Shown one piece after another: positions 14,527 through 17,907 of a stretch of 17,907 nt of DNA. Within the stretch, counting starts at the first letter, position 1. Each line of letters starts with the position of its first letter. The stretch comes from DATMRF01 sp035566435. GTDB lineage: Bacteria > Verrucomicrobiota > Verrucomicrobiia > Limisphaerales > UBA8199. Below the pieces are notes generated by a model. The model saw only the letters and a list, made by a program, of their open reading frames with translations. It ran no database searches and was not told the origin of the DNA. The stretch spans positions 1 to 17,907 of the forward strand of contig DATMRF010000093.1 in assembly GCA_035566435.1 (NCBI GenBank). The letters run 5' to 3'. Made by a program: the position numbers and the translations under genes.

Positions 14527-15792
14527 ATGTTTAAAGTGCTTTTGGCTGCCGCGGTTCTAACCATCACTCCGGCCTTCGCCGGCGACAAGGGATTGGTCCA
14601 TTCTTTCAAGAAAGTCCAACTTACAGACCAGTTCTGGGCCGAGGGCGCGGATATCGGCGATTTTAACCATGACGGCCAGGTGGATGTGGTCTCGGGTCCG
14701 TTCTGGTACGAAGGTCCCGATTTCAAGAAACGCCACGAGTTCGCTCCCGCAACCGCCACCTTCAAGCGGAAGAAGAGCGACGGCACTGAAGAAACCACAC
14801 CTGGTTTCGAAGGCGCGCTCGGCGTGAATAATGCCTATTCGGAATGCTTTCTCACGTTCGCTCACGATTTCAACGGCGATGGCTGGGACGATGTCATCGT
14901 CTATGGTTTCCCGGGCAAAGAAGTCGCCTGGTATGAAAACCCGAAGGGCGGCGAAGGACACTGGCAAAAGCACGTCATTTTTGACGTCTTGGACAACGAG
15001 TCTCCCGGGTTCGCCGACATCACTGGTGATGGCAAGCCGGAGATTCTTTGCTGCTCGCACGGCTACCTGGGCTACGCCGAGGCGGATTGGAAAAATCCTG
15101 CGACGCCCTGGAGGTTCCATGCCGTGTCACCGAAGGGGGATTACCAGCGCTTCACGCATGGGCTGGGCTATGGCGATATCAATGGCGATGGTCGCATGGA
15201 TCTTATCGAGAAGGATGGCTGGTGGGAGCAACCCGCTTCACGAGTAAATGACCCTGTCTGGGTGAAGCATCCGTTCCATTTCACCGACGGCGCCGCCCAG
15301 ATGCTGGTCTATGATGTCAACGGGGACGGTTTGAACGATGTGATCACTTGTCTGAATCCGCACGGCTATGGACTGGTCTGGTACGAGCAGGTCCGCGAAA
15401 ACGGCAACATCACGTTCCGTCAGCACGTCATCCTTAACAAGGACACCACCCCCAACAAATATGGGGTCGCCTTTTCGCAGCCGCACTCACAAGCGTTGAT
15501 CGACATAGACGGCGATGGTTTGAAAGACATCGTGACCGGCAAACGGTTCTGGGCGCACGGTAAGAATGGCCCCGATCCTGACTCGAACGGCAAGGCAGTC
15601 CTGTACTGGTTCCAACTGGTGCGCGGAGCCAATGGGCAGGTCCATTATGTGCCGCACCTCGTTGACGATGATTCCGGCGTGGGGACGCAGGTGACCGTCG
15701 GTCATGTCAGCAACAAGCAGTATCCGGATATTGTGGTCGGAAACAAAAAGGGCGTTTTTGTTTTTGAACACCAGGTCAGCCCGGCTCCGTAG
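14527..15792 (+). CDS. Secreted FG-GAP/VCBS repeat beta-propeller protein
   Basis: A secreted 421-residue protein with signal peptide MFKVLLAAAVLTITPAFA (cleavage near residue 18). It consists of FG-GAP/VCBS repeats with six calcium-type loops: DFNHDGQVD, DFNGDGWDD, DITGDGKPE, DINGDGRMD, DVNGDGLND and DIDGDGLKD. Each sits in a blade, followed by W-Y-E-N/Q-like strands (AWYENPKG, VWYEQ). This suggests a calcium-stabilised six- or seven-blade propeller for binding glycans or proteins at the surface. No enzyme motif was recognised. The start is ATG 14527, directly before the signal peptide; TTG 14491 in frame is rejected. It is divergent from the Tat-exported isomerase-like gene, with which it may share regulation. 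Confidence 0.9.
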   Translation: MFKVLLAAAVLTITPAFAGDKGLVHSFKKVQLTDQFWAEGADIGDFNHDGQVDVVSGPFWYEGPDFKKRHEFAPATATFKRKKSDGTEETTPGFEGALGVNNAYSECFLTFAHDFNGDGWDDVIVYGFPGKEVAWYENPKGGEGHWQKHVIFDVLDNESPGFADITGDGKPEILCCSHGYLGYAEADWKNPATPWRFHAVSPKGDYQRFTHGLGYGDINGDGRMDLIEKDGWWEQPASRVNDPVWVKHPFHFTDGAAQMLVYDVNGDGLNDVITCLNPHGYGLVWYEQVRENGNITFRQHVILNKDTTPNKYGVAFSQPHSQALIDIDGDGLKDIVTGKRFWAHGKNGPDPDSNGKAVLYWFQLVRGANGQVHYVPHLVDDDSGVGTQVTVGHVSNKQYPDIVVGNKKGVFVFEHQVSPAP

Positions 15793-15877
15793 GCTCTCGC
15801 AGCCCAACCGCTCGTTTGCCGCCTAACCGTAAACCAATTTTGTTGCCTATTTTGCCGATTTGCGATTCCGTGGCGTT

Positions 15878-16921
15878 GTGAAATTGAACTCTAAGCGCGT
15901 GGACTTGCAGCTCGCTCACCTGTGGGCAATTGCCCGAACCAGTGGCACCAACACTGCCCAGGTCATTATCGTCGAACTCGTCGGCGCTGACGGCACCGTT
16001 GGGTTGGGCGAAGCCGCCCCGTCCGCCCGGTACAAAGAATCGCCCAAGACGGTGGAAGCATTCATCCAGCAGGTCGATCCGCGGGGACTCTCGTTCAGCG
16101 ACGTCGAAGGCAGCATGACATATCTCGACACGCTGTCGCGCCACGACATGGCCGCCAAAAGCGCCCTCAATATCGCCTTGCTGGACGGCGCGGCGAAGAG
16201 AGCGAAGAAACCGATTTACGACCTCCTCGGTCTCGGGTTTCGCGAAAGCCAACACGTGACTTCGTTCACGATTGGGATCGACAAGCCTGAGATGATCCGC
16301 AAGAAAGTTCAGGAAGCTGAGCAGTACCCGGTTTTGAAGGTTAAGTTGGGAGTGGCAGACGACAAAGTGAATCTGCAGGCGCTGCGCGAAGTAGCGCCCA
16401 CCAAAACCATTCGCGTGGACGGTAACGAAGGCTGGAAAACGAAGGAACAAGCCCTCGAAAACATTGAATGGCTGGCCAAAGACGGTCACATCCAGTATGT
16501 GGAGCAACCCATGCCGGCGACGACTCCGGTCAAGGATTGGGTCTGGCTCAAGCAGCGCTCACCCCTGCCCATCTTCGGCGATGAATCCTATCATCTCGCG
16601 AAGGACATCGCGCAGGCAGCCGAGTGTTTCCACGGCGTAAATGTCAAACTCGTCAAAACGGGCGGCGTCAGCGCGGGAAAGGCTGCGCTCGAAGCGGCGC
16701 GCAAAGCCGGGCTCAAAACCATGATCGGCTGCATGATCGAAACCAGCATCCTCATCAGCGCCGCAGCTCACCTGGCCGAGTTGTGCGATTATCTCGACGT
16801 GGACGGAAACATCCTCATCACCAACGACCCTTACGCCGGCGTGACCTCACGGCAGGGAGTGCTTTCCTTTGCTACCGCGCCGGAGCCGTTTGGATTGCGC
16901 GTCGCCGCCAAACAGGTATGA
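15878..16921 (+). CDS. Dipeptide epimerase (L-Ala-D/L-Glu epimerase-like, enolase superfamily)
   Basis: Interconverts stereoisomers of dipeptides, classically L-Ala-D-Glu from peptidoglycan turnover, in the cytoplasm. The enolase-superfamily layout is complete: the KxK acid/base pair K154/K156 (VLKVKLG), metal ligands D181 (VDGNEGW), E209 (YVEQP) and D235 (GDES), and the second catalytic Lys in VKLVKTGG (K257 or K260). The DxD of LDVDGN (D307, D309) is the feature that reads the dipeptide amino group in this subgroup. No ATG is available. GTG 15878 (MKLNSKRVDL after decoding) is chosen over TTG 15860 because the capping domain begins there. 347 residues, complete. Its stop overlaps the next start as ATGA. 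Exact dipeptide specificity is not readable. Confidence 0.88.
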   Translation: MKLNSKRVDLQLAHLWAIARTSGTNTAQVIIVELVGADGTVGLGEAAPSARYKESPKTVEAFIQQVDPRGLSFSDVEGSMTYLDTLSRHDMAAKSALNIALLDGAAKRAKKPIYDLLGLGFRESQHVTSFTIGIDKPEMIRKKVQEAEQYPVLKVKLGVADDKVNLQALREVAPTKTIRVDGNEGWKTKEQALENIEWLAKDGHIQYVEQPMPATTPVKDWVWLKQRSPLPIFGDESYHLAKDIAQAAECFHGVNVKLVKTGGVSAGKAALEAARKAGLKTMIGCMIETSILISAAAHLAELCDYLDVDGNILITNDPYAGVTSRQGVLSFATAPEPFGLRVAAKQV

Positions 16922-17301
16922 CCAATTCAACCGCGCTGCGTGTTGCGGCGGTATTGGGGGCGTTAGCGGTCGTCCTTGGCGCGTTTGGGGCCCATTGGCT
17001 TAAGCCCGTACTCGCACAGAATCAGACCGCCGCCATTTGGGAGAAAGCGGTGTTCTACCATTTCATCCACGCGTTGATGCTGTTCATCCTGGCGGGGCGA
17101 ACGCCATTGCACCGAGGGCCCTGGTTCAGTTTCCTGATCGGCATTTTATTATTTTCTGGATCGCTCTATCTGCTTGCCCTGACCAACCTTCGGTGGTTGG
17201 GCGCCATCACTCCGTTTGGCGGCATCAGCTTCATTGCCGGCTGGGTCTGCCTAGCGGTGGCGCCACCCAACTGGTCGTCTGGAGAAGGCGCGAAGCCTTG
17301 A
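16918..17301 (+). CDS. DUF423 (YgdD-type) small membrane protein
   Basis: A 127-residue inner-membrane protein with four hydrophobic segments and the DUF423 signatures: LGAFGAHWLKP near residue 20, WEKAVFYHFIHALMLF, SGSLYLLALT, and LGAITPFGGISFIAGW at the C-terminal end. Function is unknown in the family. ATG 16918 overlaps the stop of the dipeptide epimerase by 4 bp (ATGA), so the two are translationally coupled. Nothing suggests a shared pathway beyond this coupling. Confidence 0.92.
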   Translation: MTNSTALRVAAVLGALAVVLGAFGAHWLKPVLAQNQTAAIWEKAVFYHFIHALMLFILAGRTPLHRGPWFSFLIGILLFSGSLYLLALTNLRWLGAITPFGGISFIAGWVCLAVAPPNWSSGEGAKP

Positions 17302-17470
17302 GCAAGACCAGATGCCGCAATCGTTGCCCGCCGTCCGCTTCCTGCTGCTCTTTTTCTTCCTCCTCCCTGGTCATCGATCCGGACCCATTATTCCATCACT
17401 CCACCACTCCAATCCTCCAAACTGGCTCGATTACGATTACGACAACGGCGACTGTGACAGGAGGACGACT
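17302..17470. other. Low-complexity intergenic stretch
   Basis: This gap between convergent genes has pyrimidine-rich segments (TTCTTCCTCCTCC, CCATCACTCCACCACTCC) and a short GATTACGATTACGACAACGG repeat near 17427-17446. An open frame crosses it, but its composition is simple-repeat and it antisense-overlaps the next gene, so no gene is called. Confidence 0.5.
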
Positions 17471-17740
17471 TTATTCCGAAATCCTCTCCCACAGCGTGAT
17501 CTGGGGCGGTTCGGCGACCATCTGGCCAACCCGCGCCAGCACGCCCCGCAAGTCCGGCTTCTGCAAGTGCCGGTCCAAGTGCGCCTTGCTCGTCCAGTTC
17601 TCGTGAAACAAAAACAGAGCCGGGTTATCGACCCCCTGGTGCAGGTCGTAGTTGAGGCAACCTTCGTCCTTTCGACTCGGAGCGACCAACGACAGAAGTT
17701 CCCGGCGCACATCCGATTCCTTCCCGGGTTTGGCATTCAC
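17471..17740 (-). CDS. Antibiotic biosynthesis monooxygenase-like (ABM) protein, start probably lost
   Basis: A small ABM-fold dimeric alpha/beta barrel (YgiN-like quinol monooxygenase relatives). The motifs are AKPGKESDVRRELLSLV, EGCLNYDLHQGVDNPALFLF, ENWTSKAHLDRHLQ and the ending ITLWERISE. The family normally begins a few residues earlier with a strand like LTVVAHV. The sequence LTAVAHV does precede GTG 17740 in frame, but the codon before it is GCT and a stop lies only four codons further up. No usable start exists in the expected place. The junction with the IS5-type end falls exactly there. It is therefore either translated from the internal GTG 17740 (89 residues, lacking the first strand) or is a disrupted gene. 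Confidence 0.75.
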   Translation of the reverse strand: MNAKPGKESDVRRELLSLVAPSRKDEGCLNYDLHQGVDNPALFLFHENWTSKAHLDRHLQKPDLRGVLARVGQMVAEPPQITLWERISE

Positions 17741-17825
17741 GTGCGCGACCGCAGTGAGAGCGTGTCTGAAAACTCAACAAACCCAAAGAAATTCTCAGAA
17801 TTGACTGTACTTTTTTGATCACTTA

Positions 17826-17841
17826 CCCCAGCAAACTGGGG
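17826..17841 (+). promoter_or_regulatory. Hairpin masking the transposase ribosome binding site
   Basis: CCCCAG-CAAA-CTGGGG forms a 6-bp stem ending directly at the transposase ATG. It encloses the only G-rich tract that could load a ribosome, a common way IS elements limit transposase synthesis. Confidence 0.4.
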
Positions 17842-17907
17842 ATGCGATACACTTGCGATCTCACTGACACCGAATGGAAACTCATCGACTACTGCTTTCC
17901 CAAGCCT
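17842..17907 (+). CDS. IS5-family transposase, N-terminal 22 codons
   Basis: ATG 17842 opens a frame reading MRYTCDLTDTEWKLIDYCFP, then KP to the edge. LTDTEWKLI plus a PxP-like turn is the typical start of IS5-family (DUF4096-type) transposases. The catalytic part is outside the window. Confidence 0.75.
   Translation, partial: MRYTCDLTDTEWKLIDYCFPKP

Larger units (their letters stand above)
17758..17907 (+). mobile_element. Left end of an IS5-type insertion sequence, partial
   Basis: GAGCGTGTCTGAAAACTC (17758-17775) resembles IS5-family terminal repeats. It starts where similarity of the neighbouring ABM gene ends. It is followed by 84 bp of non-coding leader and the transposase start at 17842. 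The other end lies outside the window, so the repeat cannot be matched. Confidence 0.6.

Noticed and set aside
17312..17818. Plus-strand open frame of 168 codons
   Set aside because: It runs through simple-sequence DNA and antisense to the ABM gene.
1..17907. Composite transposon formed by the two flanking IS elements
   Set aside because: The elements belong to different families (IS1182-type and IS5-type) and the content between them is largely housekeeping.

Overview
The window looks like a chromosomal segment of a soil or freshwater Verrucomicrobiota bacterium, probably of the Pedosphaera/Limisphaera type. This is inferred from gene content and style: moderately high GC, weak or absent Shine-Dalgarno sequences, a Tat-exported TIM-barrel sugar isomerase homologue beside a secreted FG-GAP protein, a secreted sialate O-acetylesterase, Thermotoga-type DAHP synthase, and intergenic REP-like palindromes with a TTCCAA core. 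No rRNA, tRNA or CRISPR array was seen.

Layout. An IS1182-type transposase (minus strand) runs off the left edge at 1-1449. A cluster of palindromic repeats follows at 1490-1697. Three minus-strand genes come next: GDP-mannose 4,6-dehydratase (1850-2863), a family 2 glycosyltransferase (3020-4054) and a NIF3-like metal protein (4099-4860). A 238-bp divergent spacer holds three tandem DnaA-box-like 9-mers, a fourth degenerate one and a sigma70-like promoter. It leads into arginine decarboxylase speA (5099-7039) and a multi-pass membrane protein (7048-7740). Then come a DUF218/YdcF-type membrane-anchored protein (minus, 7840-8514), an Ala-rich putative lipoprotein (plus, 8680-9945), a small secreted transglycosylase-like protein (minus, 9969-10379) and a sialate O-acetylesterase (plus, 10761-12257). 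DAHP synthase (minus, 12270-13289) is followed upstream by a Tat-exported sugar-phosphate isomerase/epimerase-like protein (minus, 13523-14479). The right part carries an FG-GAP/VCBS protein (plus, 14527-15792), a dipeptide epimerase (15878-16921) and a DUF423 membrane protein (16918-17301) joined by an ATGA overlap, an antibiotic-biosynthesis-monooxygenase-like gene (minus, 17471-17740), and the left end of an IS5-type element (17758 to the edge) that appears to have removed that gene's start.

Main discovery candidate. The leader of DAHP synthase (13323-13462, minus strand) reads as a complete ribosome-mediated transcription attenuator. It has a 29-codon leader ORF with Trp-Tyr-Tyr-Phe at codons 15-18 and another Trp at codon 24. 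A perfect 8-bp GC-rich terminator stem follows, with eight U residues, 34 nt before the aroF ATG. The last leader codons can pair with the 5' side of that terminator (11 of 12 positions). The arrangement predicts that starvation for Trp or Tyr (and possibly Phe) relieves termination of the first enzyme of the shikimate pathway.

How the genes relate. Most are independent housekeeping or accessory functions: polyamine synthesis (speA), aromatic amino-acid synthesis (DAHP synthase), GDP-sugar synthesis and glycan assembly (gmd with the glycosyltransferase), and envelope or peptidoglycan-related proteins (DUF218, transglycosylase-like protein, dipeptide epimerase). No single multigene pathway spans the window.
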